From contig NZ_JAAWWD010000007.1 in assembly GCF_021404545.1 (NCBI RefSeq), positions 18,881-82,880 of the forward strand: a stretch of DNA of 64,000 nt, written 5' to 3'. The notes below the pieces were generated by a model. That model was not told the DNA's origin. It did no database searches and worked only from the letters and a program-made list of their open reading frames with translations. Positions 28,425 through 38,598 of this stretch are shown here, in pieces. Origin of the DNA: Aestuariivita sp. (GTDB taxonomy: Bacteria; Pseudomonadota; Alphaproteobacteria; Rhodobacterales; Rhodobacteraceae). Position 1 is the first letter of the stretch. Every line of letters starts with the position of its first letter. A program made the translations under genes and the position numbers.

Positions 28425-30884
28425 ATGCCCGATACGCTGCCCAGCCATGCCCAGACCGTCATTATCGGCGGCGGCTCCATTGGGACCAACACCGCTTATC
28501 ATCTGACCAAGCTGGGCCACCGCGATGTGGTGGTTCTGGAACAGGGCCAGCTGACCTCCGGCACCACTTGGCATGCGGCGGGGCTGATCGTGGCCGGACT
28601 GCTGAAATCGGAGGCCGAGTGCGAGATCTATACCCATGGGCGCGATCTCTATGCCCGGCTTGAGGCAGAGACGGGCCTGCCCACGGGTTTTCGGGATGTG
28701 GGATACCTCCAGATCGCCAATAATGACGAGCGGATGCATGAGATGCGGCGCGTGGCCCCCTTCATGCGCCGGTTCGGGATCAATTGTTACGAAATCTCTC
28801 CGCGTGAGGCGCAGGAGATGTTTCCCATTGGCGACCTCTCCGACGTCAGGGGCGCGTTCTATATCCCCGAGGATGGGCGCGCCAATCCGGTGGATCTGAC
28901 GATGTCGCTGGCCAAGGGCGCGCGCATGGGCGGCGCGCGGATTTTCGAAGGCGTGCGCGTCACCGAGATTATGGCCCAGGGCGCCACCGCAACCGGCGTG
29001 CGCACCCAAAGCGGCCAGACGATCACAGCTGAAAACGTGGTGATCTGCGGGGGCATGTGGTCGCGCCAGCTGGGCGAGCGGCACGGGATCACCCTGCCCC
29101 TGCAAGCGGCCGAGCATTACTATCTGATCACCGAAACGATCCCCGATCTGCCGCGCGATCTGCCGGTGCTCGAAGATCCGTCGACCTATACCTATTACCG
29201 CGAGGAAGTGGGCGGGCTGATGCTGGGCCTTTTCGAGCCCGGAGCCGCGGCCTGGAAACTGGGCGGTATCCCCGACGATTTCCAGTTTGGCGAGATCGAA
29301 CCGGATTGGGACCGCGTCGGCCCGGATCTGGAAAAAGCCTATTCCCGCGTGCCCGAGACGATGAAATACGGGGTCAAGAAACTCTTTTGCGGGCCCGAAA
29401 GCTTTACCCCGGATCTGGCCCCGCTGGTGGGGCCGACGCCCGCGCTCAGGAATTGCTGGGTGGCCTGCGGGATGAACTCCCTGGGTATTCTCAACGGGGC
29501 GGGCACCGGCATGGTGCTGGCCCATTGGATCGTAGACGGGCTGCCGCCCATCGACGTCACGGGCATCAACGTCAACCGTTTCCAGCGGTCGGAGGCCACA
29601 CCCGCCTTTCGCCGCGACCGCACCCCTGAGCTTTTGGGCAAGCTTTTCGGTCAGCACTTTCACAACGAAAGCCCCCGGACCGCCCGAAATGTCAAACGCT
29701 CGGTCCTTTATGACCGGCTCACGGCGGCGGGTGCCTATTTCGGCGAGGGCAACGGCTGGGAACAGCCCGACTGGTTCGCGCCGACACCGGAACAGGCAAA
29801 GATCGACAGCTATAGCTGGTTCCGCCAGACCTGGTTCGATTGGCATGCCGAAGAACATCGCGCCGCGCGCGAGGATGTGGTGCTGATGGACATGACGTCG
29901 ATGTCGTGTTTCCTGGTTCAGGGACGTGATGCCTGCGCGTTGCTGTCGCGTCTGTCGTGCAACGAGGTCGACGTGGCGCCGGGCCGCGTGGTCTATACCG
30001 CCTGGGTCAACGAACGTGGCGGGTTCGAGGCGGATCTGACCGTGACGCGGCTGGATACCGACAGGTTCATGGTCGTGGTGGGCGAAAACTCCCACGGGCA
30101 TACCGAGATGCGCATGCGCCGCCATATCGGCGCAGGGGAATTCGTGACTATCACCGATGTCACCGCCGGGCGGACGCAAATCAACGTGCATGGCCCCAAG
30201 GCGCGGGAGCTGATGCAGCGCGTCTCGGGCGCGGATCTGAGCAATGAGGGCTTCCCTTTCATGACCGCCCGCGAGATCGACGTGGGCTATGCCTGGGTTC
30301 TGGCCTACCGCGTGACCTTCATCGGTGAACTGGGCTGGGAGCTGCATGTGCCCGCAACCCAGGCGGTGCAAACCTATGATCTGTTGATGGAGGCCGGGCG
30401 CGATCTGGGGCTGAGGAACGCAGGGATGCAGACGCTGAACTCGCTGCGACTGGAGAAGGCTTACCGCGATTTCGGGATTGATGTGGACAATACCGACAAC
30501 CCGATCGAGGCGGGCCTTGGCTTTGCCGTCAAGCTCGACAAACCGGGCGGCTTCATCGGGCGCGACGCGCTGGCGGCGATCAGGGCGCAGGGCGTGCCCA
30601 AGACGCGGATGCTGCAATTCCTGCTCAAGGACCCCGAGCCGCTGATGTATGGCAACGAGATGATCTATCTCGGCGACCGGCAGGTGGGCTACATCCAGGT
30701 GGGCGGCTATGGCCATTCGCTGGGCGGGGCGGTCGGCATCGGCTTTGCCGAGCTGGATGAGCCGCTGACAGCCCAGATCGTGGCGGATGGTGACTGGTCC
30801 ATCGAGATCGCGGGGGAGCGGATTGCAGCCACCGCCTCGCTCAAACCGCTCTATGATCCGGGGATGGCAAAGATCAGGTGCTGA
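28425..30884 (+). CDS. FAD- and folate-domain dehydrogenase of the dimethylglycine/sarcosine dehydrogenase family
   Basis: 819 residues. The N-terminal DAO domain (about 1-380) has the Rossmann motif VIIGGGSIGTNTAYHL and the LTSGTTWHAAG segment where relatives attach FAD covalently through histidine. The C-terminal half (about 430-815) is a GcvT/aminomethyltransferase fold (DMTSMSCFLVQGRDA, LAYRVTFIGELGWELHVP, NPIEAGLGFAVKLDKPGGFIG). Enzymes of this shape demethylate dimethylglycine, sarcosine or related N-methyl compounds and pass the one-carbon unit to tetrahydrofolate. The exact substrate is not deducible. Confidence 0.85.
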   Translation: MPDTLPSHAQTVIIGGGSIGTNTAYHLTKLGHRDVVVLEQGQLTSGTTWHAAGLIVAGLLKSEAECEIYTHGRDLYARLEAETGLPTGFRDVGYLQIANNDERMHEMRRVAPFMRRFGINCYEISPREAQEMFPIGDLSDVRGAFYIPEDGRANPVDLTMSLAKGARMGGARIFEGVRVTEIMAQGATATGVRTQSGQTITAENVVICGGMWSRQLGERHGITLPLQAAEHYYLITETIPDLPRDLPVLEDPSTYTYYREEVGGLMLGLFEPGAAAWKLGGIPDDFQFGEIEPDWDRVGPDLEKAYSRVPETMKYGVKKLFCGPESFTPDLAPLVGPTPALRNCWVACGMNSLGILNGAGTGMVLAHWIVDGLPPIDVTGINVNRFQRSEATPAFRRDRTPELLGKLFGQHFHNESPRTARNVKRSVLYDRLTAAGAYFGEGNGWEQPDWFAPTPEQAKIDSYSWFRQTWFDWHAEEHRAAREDVVLMDMTSMSCFLVQGRDACALLSRLSCNEVDVAPGRVVYTAWVNERGGFEADLTVTRLDTDRFMVVVGENSHGHTEMRMRRHIGAGEFVTITDVTAGRTQINVHGPKARELMQRVSGADLSNEGFPFMTAREIDVGYAWVLAYRVTFIGELGWELHVPATQAVQTYDLLMEAGRDLGLRNAGMQTLNSLRLEKAYRDFGIDVDNTDNPIEAGLGFAVKLDKPGGFIGRDALAAIRAQGVPKTRMLQFLLKDPEPLMYGNEMIYLGDRQVGYIQVGGYGHSLGGAVGIGFAELDEPLTAQIVADGDWSIEIAGERIAATASLKPLYDPGMAKIRC

Positions 30885-30940
30885 TCTTCGCGGCGCAGGG
30901 TGGCGCACACCAAAAAGCTGGGACTGAGGCCCGCACCGCC

Positions 30941-30963
30941 TGCTTCTTCTTGCCCAAAATACC
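30941..30963 (-). repeat. Dispersed motif, copy 4
   Basis: Minus strand GGTATTTTGGGCAAGAAGAA then GCA, in the gap between two catabolic genes. Confidence 0.55.
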
Positions 30964-31125
30964 GCCGGGAAGCCCGAAGGGCTGGCCCCTCGCTCCTGCC
31001 ATCAGCCGCCCGCGCAGGACCTATGGCCACAAAGATGCCGGACAGACACCGATCTGACTTGACCCTCCCAAGGGCGCGCATAAAGCTGCCGCGCGCATGG
31101 CCCCGGTGCGGGGCGCAACGCTTGG

Positions 31126-33324
31126 ATGGTACCGATGGATCGCGCCCAGATCGTACATGAGAATTTCCTGCGGCGCACCGCAGAGGCCGACCTGCCCCCC
31201 GGTCCCGGCCCGACCGGTGTCTTGAAAAACGCCCAAGCCGTGCGCCTTTTTCGCGCCCAGGTGCTCAGCCGCCAGCTCGACCGGATCAGCCGCGAGATGC
31301 AAAAGGCAGGCGAGGGGTTTTATACCATCGGCTCGTCGGGCCATGAGGGGATGGCAGCGGTCGCCCACGCCCTGCGGCCCACCGATATCGCCTTTCTGCA
31401 TTACCGCGACGCCGCCTTTCAGATCGCGCGCGCCGATCAGGTGCCGGGCCAGAACATGGCCTGGGACATGCTGCTCTCCTTTGCCTGCGCGTCACAGGAC
31501 CCGATCAGCGGCGGGCGGCACAAGGTTCTGGGCTCGCGCGCGCTGATGATCCCGCCGCAGACCTCGACCATCGCTAGTCACCTGCCCAAGGCTGTGGGGG
31601 CCGCGTTCTCCATCGGAGCGTGCAGACGCCGCGCGCCCGAACATCAGATGCTGCCGACTGACGCCATCGCGATGTGCAGCTTTGGCGATGCCTCGCTCAA
31701 CCACTCCACAGCACAAGGCGCGATCAACACCGCGGGCTGGACGGCGGTGCAGGCGACGCCCTTGCCCCTGCTGTTTGTCTGCGAGGATAACGGCATCGGG
31801 ATCTCGACCAAAACGCCCACCGGCTGGGTCGAGGCCTCGATGCGCCACCGCGCGGGTCTGCGGTATTTCCGGGCCAACGGGCTCGATCTTTACGACACAT
31901 ACGCCGTGGCGCAGGAGGCCGCGCACTATGTCCGCACGCAGCGCAAGCCCGCCTTCCTGCATCTGGGCGCGGTGCGCCTTTATGGTCATGCGGGCGCGGA
32001 TGTGGCGACCTCCTACCTGCCCAAGGCAGAGGTCGAGGCCGACGAGGCCAACGATCCGCTGCTGCATTCCGCGCGCCTGCTGGCAGAGGCGGGCGCGCTG
32101 ACGCCCGAGGCCGCCCGCAGGGTCTATGAAGAGACCGGCGCGCGGCTGACCCGGCTGAGGGCCGAGGTCGTCACTTGCCCGCATCTGAAAACCGCGTGCG
32201 ACGTGATGGCGAGCCTCATTCCCTCCAAACGCCCCTGCCGGCCCACAAACGGCCCCACGCCAGCGGCGCGCGGGCAGGCCTTCGGCGCCGATCTCAAAGC
32301 GATGGAGCAGCCACAACCGATGTCGCGGCTGATCAACTGGGCGCTCACAGATCTGATGCTGACCCACCCCGAGATCACGCTCATGGGCGAGGATGTGGGG
32401 CTCAAGGGCGGGGTCTATGGTGTGACGCAAAAGTTGCAAACCCGGTTCGGCAAGGATCGGGTGATCGACACGCTGCTGGATGAACAATCTATCCTGGGTC
32501 TGGCCATCGGCATGGGTCAGAACGGGTTCATCCCCATCCCCGAAATCCAGTTTCTGGCCTATCTGCACAATGCCGAGGATCAATTGCGCGGGGAGGCCGC
32601 GACGCTGCCGTTTTTCTCCAACGGGCAATTCACCAACCCGATGGTGCTGCGCATTGCCGGGCTGGGATACCAAAAGGGGTTCGGCGGGCATTTTCACAAC
32701 GACAATTCGCTCGCCGTTCTGCGCGATATTCCCGGGGTGATCATCGCCTGCCCGTCCCATGGCGCGGATGCCGCCTGCATGCTGCGCGAATGCGTGCGGC
32801 TGGCGCGCGAGGAGCAGCGCGTGGTGGTCTTTATCGAACCCATTGCCCTGTATCCGATGCGCGATCTGCACCACGACAAGGACGGCGCCTGGATGCGGAC
32901 CTATCCCGCGCCCGACCGCTCCATCCCGCTGGGTGAGGTCGGAGTGACCGGCGATGGCACCGATCTGGCCATCGTGACCTATGGCAACGGCCATTACCTG
33001 TCACAGCAAGCGCACCACCGACTGGAGGCCAACGGCATCAAATCCCGCGTCATCGACATGCGCTGGCTGGCGCCCCTGCCCGGCGACGCGCTGCTCAAGG
33101 CCACGGCAGGCTGCGGCCAGATCCTGATCGTGGATGAATGTCGGCGCACCGGCAGCCAGTCCGAAGCGCTGATGGCGTTCTTTGTCGAGGCCGGGCGCGG
33201 CCCCGCCATCCGCATCGCGGCCGAGGACAGCTTCATCGCAACGGGGCCGGCCTATGCCGCGCCCCTGCCATCGGCCGATCAGATCGTGGCCACGGCCTGC
33301 GCGATGACAGGGCATGCGCCATGA
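31126..33324 (+). CDS. Thiamine-dependent 2-oxoacid dehydrogenase E1, alpha and beta subunits fused
   Basis: 732 residues. The alpha half (about 1-360) has HYRDAAFQIARADQ and the TPP/Mg motif CSFGDASLNHSTAQGAIN...CEDNGIGIST. The beta half (about 385-732) has MGEDVGLKGGVYGVTQKL, LLDEQSILGLAIGMGQNG and GGHFHNDNSL, with the final AIVTYGNGHYLSQQA. The closest families are branched-chain 2-oxoacid dehydrogenase and acetoin dehydrogenase E1. The two starts (31126 and 31135) differ little. No E2, E3 or lipoyl protein is in the window. It ends in an ATGA overlap with the acyltransferase gene. Confidence 0.85.
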   Translation: MVPMDRAQIVHENFLRRTAEADLPPGPGPTGVLKNAQAVRLFRAQVLSRQLDRISREMQKAGEGFYTIGSSGHEGMAAVAHALRPTDIAFLHYRDAAFQIARADQVPGQNMAWDMLLSFACASQDPISGGRHKVLGSRALMIPPQTSTIASHLPKAVGAAFSIGACRRRAPEHQMLPTDAIAMCSFGDASLNHSTAQGAINTAGWTAVQATPLPLLFVCEDNGIGISTKTPTGWVEASMRHRAGLRYFRANGLDLYDTYAVAQEAAHYVRTQRKPAFLHLGAVRLYGHAGADVATSYLPKAEVEADEANDPLLHSARLLAEAGALTPEAARRVYEETGARLTRLRAEVVTCPHLKTACDVMASLIPSKRPCRPTNGPTPAARGQAFGADLKAMEQPQPMSRLINWALTDLMLTHPEITLMGEDVGLKGGVYGVTQKLQTRFGKDRVIDTLLDEQSILGLAIGMGQNGFIPIPEIQFLAYLHNAEDQLRGEAATLPFFSNGQFTNPMVLRIAGLGYQKGFGGHFHNDNSLAVLRDIPGVIIACPSHGADAACMLRECVRLAREEQRVVVFIEPIALYPMRDLHHDKDGAWMRTYPAPDRSIPLGEVGVTGDGTDLAIVTYGNGHYLSQQAHHRLEANGIKSRVIDMRWLAPLPGDALLKATAGCGQILIVDECRRTGSQSEALMAFFVEAGRGPAIRIAAEDSFIATGPAYAAPLPSADQIVATACAMTGHAP

Positions 33325-34358
33325 CCCGCACCGCCGTTCTGATCTGCCCCGGGCGGGGCACCTACAACAAGCCCGAGCTGGGCTACCTCGCCCGCCACCA
33401 TGCAGACCGGGCCGAGATGCTGGCCGAGTTCGACGCGATCCGTGCCGAGACCGGGCAGGAAGCCGTGACCGCTCTGGACAGGGCCGCGCGGTTTGCAACA
33501 GCGCTGCACACACGCGGCGATATCGCCTCCCCGCTGATCTATGCGGCCTCTCTGGGCGATGCACTGGCGGTGGATCCCGACATCGAGATCGTGGCCGTCA
33601 CCGGCAATTCGATGGGCTGGTATACCGCGCTGGCCGCAGCCGGTGCGCTGTCGCCCGAACACGGGTTCCGGCTGGTCAACACCATGGGCGCGCTGATGCA
33701 GGAAAGCCTGATCGGCGGGCAGATAATCTATCCCTTTGTCGGCGAAGACTGGCGCGACGATCCCACCCGCAAGGCCGAGCTGTTTCAGATCGTGGCCGAT
33801 ATCGACGCGCGCGCAGGAAACAGCCTGGCGCTTTCGATAGATCTCGGCGGCTTGCTGGTGCTGGCGGGCGACGAGATGGGGCTTGCGGCGTTCGAGGCGG
33901 CAGTGCCTGCGGTGCAGGGGCGCTTTCCCCTGCGCCTGCCCAATCATGCGGGCTTTCATACCGCGTTGCAGGCGCCTGTCGCCGAACGGGGGCGCGCCGC
34001 CCTGCCACCCGCGATGTTCGGCCAGCCCCGGCGCCCGCTGATCGACGGGCGGGGGGAGATCTGGTGGCCCCATGCCACCGATACGCAGGCGCTCTGGGAC
34101 TATACGCTGGGCCATCAGGTGACGCAGGCTTATGATTTCACCCGCGTGATCCGCGCCGCAGCCGAGGGGTTCGCACCGGATCTCTTCATCCTCACCGGTC
34201 CGGGCAGCACGCTGGGCGGGGCCGTCGCCCAATCGCTGATCCTGGCGGGATGGGCGGGGATGCGCTCCAAGACCGATTTCCAGGCCCGGCAGGCCGCAGA
34301 CCCGCTCCTGCTGTCGATGGGACTGGCGGACCAGCGCCCTCTGGCCACCGGCGCCTAA
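33321..34358 (+). CDS. FabD-like acyltransferase (ACP S-malonyltransferase fold)
   Basis: 345 residues. VLICPGRGTY at the N-terminus corresponds to the FabD FPGQG loop and TGNSMGWYTALAAAGAL to the GHSxG nucleophile elbow, with Asn in place of the usual His before Ser. LPNHAGFHTALQAPV matches the region of the catalytic His. Translation is coupled to the E1 gene. The absence of an ACP or ketosynthase nearby makes an ordinary fatty-acid role unlikely. Confidence 0.75.
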   Translation: MTRTAVLICPGRGTYNKPELGYLARHHADRAEMLAEFDAIRAETGQEAVTALDRAARFATALHTRGDIASPLIYAASLGDALAVDPDIEIVAVTGNSMGWYTALAAAGALSPEHGFRLVNTMGALMQESLIGGQIIYPFVGEDWRDDPTRKAELFQIVADIDARAGNSLALSIDLGGLLVLAGDEMGLAAFEAAVPAVQGRFPLRLPNHAGFHTALQAPVAERGRAALPPAMFGQPRRPLIDGRGEIWWPHATDTQALWDYTLGHQVTQAYDFTRVIRAAAEGFAPDLFILTGPGSTLGGAVAQSLILAGWAGMRSKTDFQARQAADPLLLSMGLADQRPLATGA

Positions 34359-34374
34359 CGACAGGAGACCTGCC

Positions 34375-35586
34375 ATGAGCCAGACCTATGCCAGACCGGA
34401 GGCCGCGCGCTACGATGTGGTGATCGTGGGGGGCGGCATCTATGGCGCGGCGATCTCGTGGTTTCTGAGCCGGGATCGCGGCTTTGACGGCACCATCCTG
34501 GTGGTGGAGAAAGACCCCAGCTATGCCAAGGCCGCGACCTCGCACACCAATAGCTGCATCCGGCAACAGTTTTCGACCGCGATCAATGTGGAGATTTCGC
34601 GCTTTGGTGCCGCATTCATCAAAGGGTTCCGCGACCATCTGGGCGACGCGCGGGTCCCAAAGATCGTTCTTCAGCCCTTCGGGTATCTCTTTCTGGCAGA
34701 TACCGAAACGGCGCTGGCCAATCTCAAGGACCAATACACCGTGCAACAGGCCGCCGGGGCCGCGACGATGCATCTCACCCGCGACGAGATCGCCGAACGC
34801 TATCCGTTCTATGCGCTCGACGATATTCTGGGCGGCAATCACAACCTCCTCGACGAGGGCTATTTCGACGGCAACACCATGTTTGACTGGTGGAAACGGC
34901 TGAGCCGCGAAAACGGTGTGACCTGGCTGACCAATGAGGCGGTGGAGCTGAAACTGTCGGCAAATGGCACCCGGGTGGAGGGCGTCACCTTTCAGACCGG
35001 AGAGACCGTCGCCTGCGGCACGCTGGTCAATTCGGGCGGCACATGGGGCGTGCGCACCGCGCGGATGGCGGGGCTGGACCTGCCGATTGAGCCGCGCAAA
35101 CGCTATACTTACATATTTGACGCGGCCCAACCGCTCGACCGCGATCTGCCGCTGACGATCGACCCGTCGGGCGTGCATGTGCGCACCGATGGCCGGTACT
35201 ATATGGTGGGCAGCGCGGGGCATGACGATCCCCCCGTCGATCCCGATGACTTTGCCGCCGATCACGGTCTGTGGGAGGACAAGGTCTGGCCCGCGCTGGC
35301 CAGCCGCATCCCGCAATTCGAGGCGGTCAAGCTGATCAATTTCTGGGTCGGCCACTACGATTACAACCGGATCGATCAGAACGCCATCGTGGGCCCCGAC
35401 CCGCGCGTGACGAATTTCATCTATGCCAACGGGTTCTCGGGACACGGGCTGCAACAATCGCCCGCCCTGGCACGTGGCATCGCCGAATGGATCGCGCATG
35501 GCGCCTACCGGACGCTCGACCTTTCGCCTTTGGGGATCGCGCGGCTGACCCAGCCCCGGAGCGCGCGCGAACAGGCGGTGATCTGA
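34375..35586 (+). CDS. FAD-dependent oxidoreductase, DAO family (FOXRED1/SoxB-like)
   Basis: 403 residues. VVIVGGGIYGAAISWFLSRD is the FAD Rossmann motif, SHTNSCIRQQF the loop near the isoalloxazine, and FIYANGFSGHGLQQSPALARG the C-terminal FAD contact typical of sarcosine-oxidase-beta-like and FOXRED1 proteins. It starts 16 bases after the acyltransferase gene, so E1, acyltransferase and this gene form one operon. The substrate is presumably an amine or amino acid, by inference. Confidence 0.82.
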   Translation: MSQTYARPEAARYDVVIVGGGIYGAAISWFLSRDRGFDGTILVVEKDPSYAKAATSHTNSCIRQQFSTAINVEISRFGAAFIKGFRDHLGDARVPKIVLQPFGYLFLADTETALANLKDQYTVQQAAGAATMHLTRDEIAERYPFYALDDILGGNHNLLDEGYFDGNTMFDWWKRLSRENGVTWLTNEAVELKLSANGTRVEGVTFQTGETVACGTLVNSGGTWGVRTARMAGLDLPIEPRKRYTYIFDAAQPLDRDLPLTIDPSGVHVRTDGRYYMVGSAGHDDPPVDPDDFAADHGLWEDKVWPALASRIPQFEAVKLINFWVGHYDYNRIDQNAIVGPDPRVTNFIYANGFSGHGLQQSPALARGIAEWIAHGAYRTLDLSPLGIARLTQPRSAREQAVI

Positions 35587-35672
35587 ACCGGCAGATCTCC
35601 GCTTGGCGCTTTGCTTGGCGGGTGGATCACGCTAGGCTGGGCGCAAAGAAAAACGCATCGAGCAGGCGGCAC

Positions 35673-36821
35673 ATGACCCTTAAACGACGATCTTTCGGAT
35701 TGGGCCTTGCGGCCCTCACCCTTTCGGCCTGCGGCAGCCGCGCGCCGAGCCTTGCCACCGCGCGCCCCGCCCAAGGTCTGCCCGACGACCTGCGCCCAGA
35801 GCCCAACGGCGCCTATGACGCCTGGGTCGCGGCATTCCGGCCACGGGCGGCGGCGCAGGGTATTTCGGACGCGACGCTAAGTGCTGCGTTTCGCGGCACC
35901 GGCTATCTGCCCGGCGTGGTGCGGCGCGACCGCAACCAGACCGAATTCAAGCGCAGTCTGGAGGATTACCTGGCCATCGCCGCCTCGGACGAGCGGATTG
36001 AAAAGGGTCGCGCGGCCTTTGCGCGCCATGAACGCGTCCTGCGCGCGCTTGAGACGCAGTACGGCGTTGACGCGCGCATCATCACCGCGATCTGGGGGCT
36101 GGAGAGCTTTTACGGAGAGCGGAAGGGCGATGTGCCGGTGATCTCGGCCACCTCGACGCTGGCCTTTGACGGGCGGCGCGGGGCGTTTTTCGAGCGTCAG
36201 CTTCTGGCCGCGCTCGAGATCCTGCAAAACGGCGATATCACACCCGCCCGGATGACCGGCAGCTGGGCCGGGGCGATGGGGCATACGCAGTTCATCCCGA
36301 CCTCCTATCAGGCGTTTGCGGTGGATTTCACCGGCGACGGGCGGCGCGATATCTGGTCGGACGATCCGTCCGACGCGCTGGCCTCCACCGCCGCCTATCT
36401 GGAGCGCAATGGCTGGACGCGCGGCCTGCGCTGGGGTGCGGAGGTAGGGGCGGGCGCGCCGCAGGGCGATGTCATTGAGCCGCAGCCGGGCGGGCCGCGG
36501 TTTGTGGTTACGCGGAATTTCGGGGTCATCAAGCGCTATAACAACTCGGACGCCTATGCGATCGGCGTGGGTCACCTGGCCGACCGGATCGGCGGCGCGG
36601 GGCCGCTGCGCGCGCCCTTCCCGCCCGATGAATACGGGCTGACCAAGGATGACCGCGTGGCGCTGCAAACCCGGCTGACCGCGCGCGGGTTCGACACGCA
36701 AGGCGCCGACGGGGTGATAGGCCCGAACTCCCGCGCCGCGATCAGCGCCTATCAGCAGGCCCACGGGTTGCCAGTCACAGGCGATCCGTCGCCCGCGCTC
36801 TTGCAGCGGCTCGGGGGCTGA
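35673..36821 (+). CDS. MltB-type lytic murein transglycosylase with peptidoglycan-binding domain
   Basis: 382 residues. The N-terminus KRRSFGLGLAALTLSACGS is a lipoprotein signal, possibly Tat. IWGLESFYGERKGDVPVI holds the catalytic Glu. GSWAGAMGHTQFIPTSYQAF and DGRRDIWSDDPSDALASTA are MltB signatures. A PG_binding_1 repeat follows near residues 315-380 (LTARGFDTQGADGVIGPNSR). It cleaves glycan strands with 1,6-anhydro product. The ATG at 35673 lies 86 bases after the oxidoreductase gene. Confidence 0.9.
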   Translation: MTLKRRSFGLGLAALTLSACGSRAPSLATARPAQGLPDDLRPEPNGAYDAWVAAFRPRAAAQGISDATLSAAFRGTGYLPGVVRRDRNQTEFKRSLEDYLAIAASDERIEKGRAAFARHERVLRALETQYGVDARIITAIWGLESFYGERKGDVPVISATSTLAFDGRRGAFFERQLLAALEILQNGDITPARMTGSWAGAMGHTQFIPTSYQAFAVDFTGDGRRDIWSDDPSDALASTAAYLERNGWTRGLRWGAEVGAGAPQGDVIEPQPGGPRFVVTRNFGVIKRYNNSDAYAIGVGHLADRIGGAGPLRAPFPPDEYGLTKDDRVALQTRLTARGFDTQGADGVIGPNSRAAISAYQQAHGLPVTGDPSPALLQRLGG

Positions 36822-36930
36822 GGGGTGTGCGCACCCCGCACCCGAGCGCGGGGTCAAGGCCGCAGGCCGCCGTGCTATCGCCGCCCCGCGGTCCGGCAAC
36901 AACGCGGCTGCGGTCCCAGAAATGCAGCCC

Positions 36931-38598
36931 CTACAAGATCCCCGGCAGGTTTAACCCATGCGCCCGCGCGCAGTCGCGCGCGATGTCATAGCCCGCATCG
37001 GCATGGCGCATGACCCCGGTCGCGGGATCGTTCCACAAGACACGCTCAAGCCGCGCATCCGCGGCCTCGGTGCCGTCGCACAGGATCACCATGCCCGAAT
37101 GCTGCGAAAACCCCATACCGACCCCGCCGCCGTGATGCAGCGAGACCCAGGTAGCGCCGGATGCCGTGTTCAAAAGCGCATTCAGAAGCGGCCAGTCGCT
37201 GACCGCATCACTGCCATCCTTCATCGCCTCGGTCTCGCGATTGGGACTGGCCACGGAGCCTGAATCCAGGTGATCGCGCCCGATCACCACCGGGGCTTTC
37301 AACTCTCCATTGCGCACCATCTCGTTGAACGCCAGCCCCGCGCGGTGCCGATCGCCCAGCCCGATCCAGCAGATGCGCGCGGGCAGCCCCTGAAACGCGA
37401 TCCGGTCCCGCGCCATATCGAGCCATTGGTGCAGATGGGTGTCATCGGGAAAGAGTTCCTTCATCCGGGCGTCGGTCTTGTAGATATCCTCGGGATCACC
37501 CGAGAGCGCACACCAGCGAAACGGCCCGATGCCCTTGCAGAACAAGGGCCGGATATAGGCGGGCACGAAACCGGGAAAGGCAAAGGCATTCTCCAGCCCC
37601 TCGTCCAGCGCCACCTGCCTGATATTGTTTCCGTAATCCAGCGTGGGCACGCCGGCGTTCCAGAACGCCACCATCGCCTCGACCTGGGTCTTCATAGAAG
37701 CGCGCGCGGCCTTCTCGACCGCTTTGGGATCGGTCTCGCGCCGGGCTTTCCATTCACCCACGCTCCAGCCCTGCGGCAGATAGCCGTTCACGGGGTCATG
37801 GGCGCTCGTTTGATCGGTGACGATATCGGGGTGGATGCCGCGTCGCACCAGTTCGGGAAAGACATCCGCCGCATTGCCCAGAAGACCCACGGATTTCGCC
37901 TCTCCGGCCTTGGTCCAGCGGTCGATCATCTCAAGCGCCTGATCGAGCGAGGTCGCCTTTTCGTCGAGGTACTTCGTGCGGATGCGGAAATCGATCCGGC
38001 TCTCGTCGCATTCCACCGCCAGACATGAGGCCCCGGCGAATACGGCGGCCAGCGGCTGCGCGCCCCCCATGCCGCCCAGCCCCCCTGTCAGGATCCAGCG
38101 ACCGGTGAGATCGCCGTCGTAATGCTGGCGCCCGGCCTCGGCAAAGGTCTCATAGGTGCCCTGCACGATCCCTTGCGTCCCGATATAGATCCAGGACCCG
38201 GCGGTCATCTGGCCGTACATCATCAGCCCCTTGCGATCGAGTTCGGAGAAATGATCCCAGTTGGCCCAATGGGGCACGAGGTTGGAATTGGCGATCAGCA
38301 CGCGCGGCGCGTTCTCATGGGTACGGAAAATGCCCACCGGTTTGCCGGACTGGACCAGGAGCGTCTCGTCCTCCTCCAGCGTCTTCAGGCTGGCGACGAT
38401 GCGGTCGAAATCGTCCCAGGTGCGCGCGGCGCGCCCGATGCCGCCATAGACCACCAGCTCATGCGGATTTTCAGCCACATCGGGGTGCAGGTTGTTCATC
38501 AGCATCCGCATCGGCGCTTCGGTCGCCCAGCTCTTGGTGCTGATCTCGGGCCCTGTGGGGGGAAAGATATCGCGGGTGTTATGGCGGGGATCGGTCAT
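36931..38598 (-). CDS. hutU: Urocanate hydratase
   Basis: 555 residues. NAD-dependent conversion of urocanate to imidazolone propionate. The N-terminal [21 protein letters not shown] and the conserved [18 protein letters not shown], with the active-site Cys, match HutU. The start at 38598 overlaps the hutG stop (ATGA) and is preferred to an ATG four codons upstream. It is the last gene of the hutI-H-G-U operon and converges on the transglycosylase gene. Confidence 0.96.
   Translation of the reverse strand: MTDPRHNTRDIFPPTGPEISTKSWATEAPMRMLMNNLHPDVAENPHELVVYGGIGRAARTWDDFDRIVASLKTLEEDETLLVQSGKPVGIFRTHENAPRVLIANSNLVPHWANWDHFSELDRKGLMMYGQMTAGSWIYIGTQGIVQGTYETFAEAGRQHYDGDLTGRWILTGGLGGMGGAQPLAAVFAGASCLAVECDESRIDFRIRTKYLDEKATSLDQALEMIDRWTKAGEAKSVGLLGNAADVFPELVRRGIHPDIVTDQTSAHDPVNGYLPQGWSVGEWKARRETDPKAVEKAARASMKTQVEAMVAFWNAGVPTLDYGNNIRQVALDEGLENAFAFPGFVPAYIRPLFCKGIGPFRWCALSGDPEDIYKTDARMKELFPDDTHLHQWLDMARDRIAFQGLPARICWIGLGDRHRAGLAFNEMVRNGELKAPVVIGRDHLDSGSVASPNRETEAMKDGSDAVSDWPLLNALLNTASGATWVSLHHGGGVGMGFSQHSGMVILCDGTEAADARLERVLWNDPATGVMRHADAGYDIARDCARAHGLNLPGIL

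Noticed and set aside
28407..30908. 833-codon open frame antisense to the dimethylglycine-dehydrogenase-like gene
   Set aside because: It is the exact shadow of a well-supported gene, and its translation lacks domain motifs. Long antisense frames are expected with high third-position GC.
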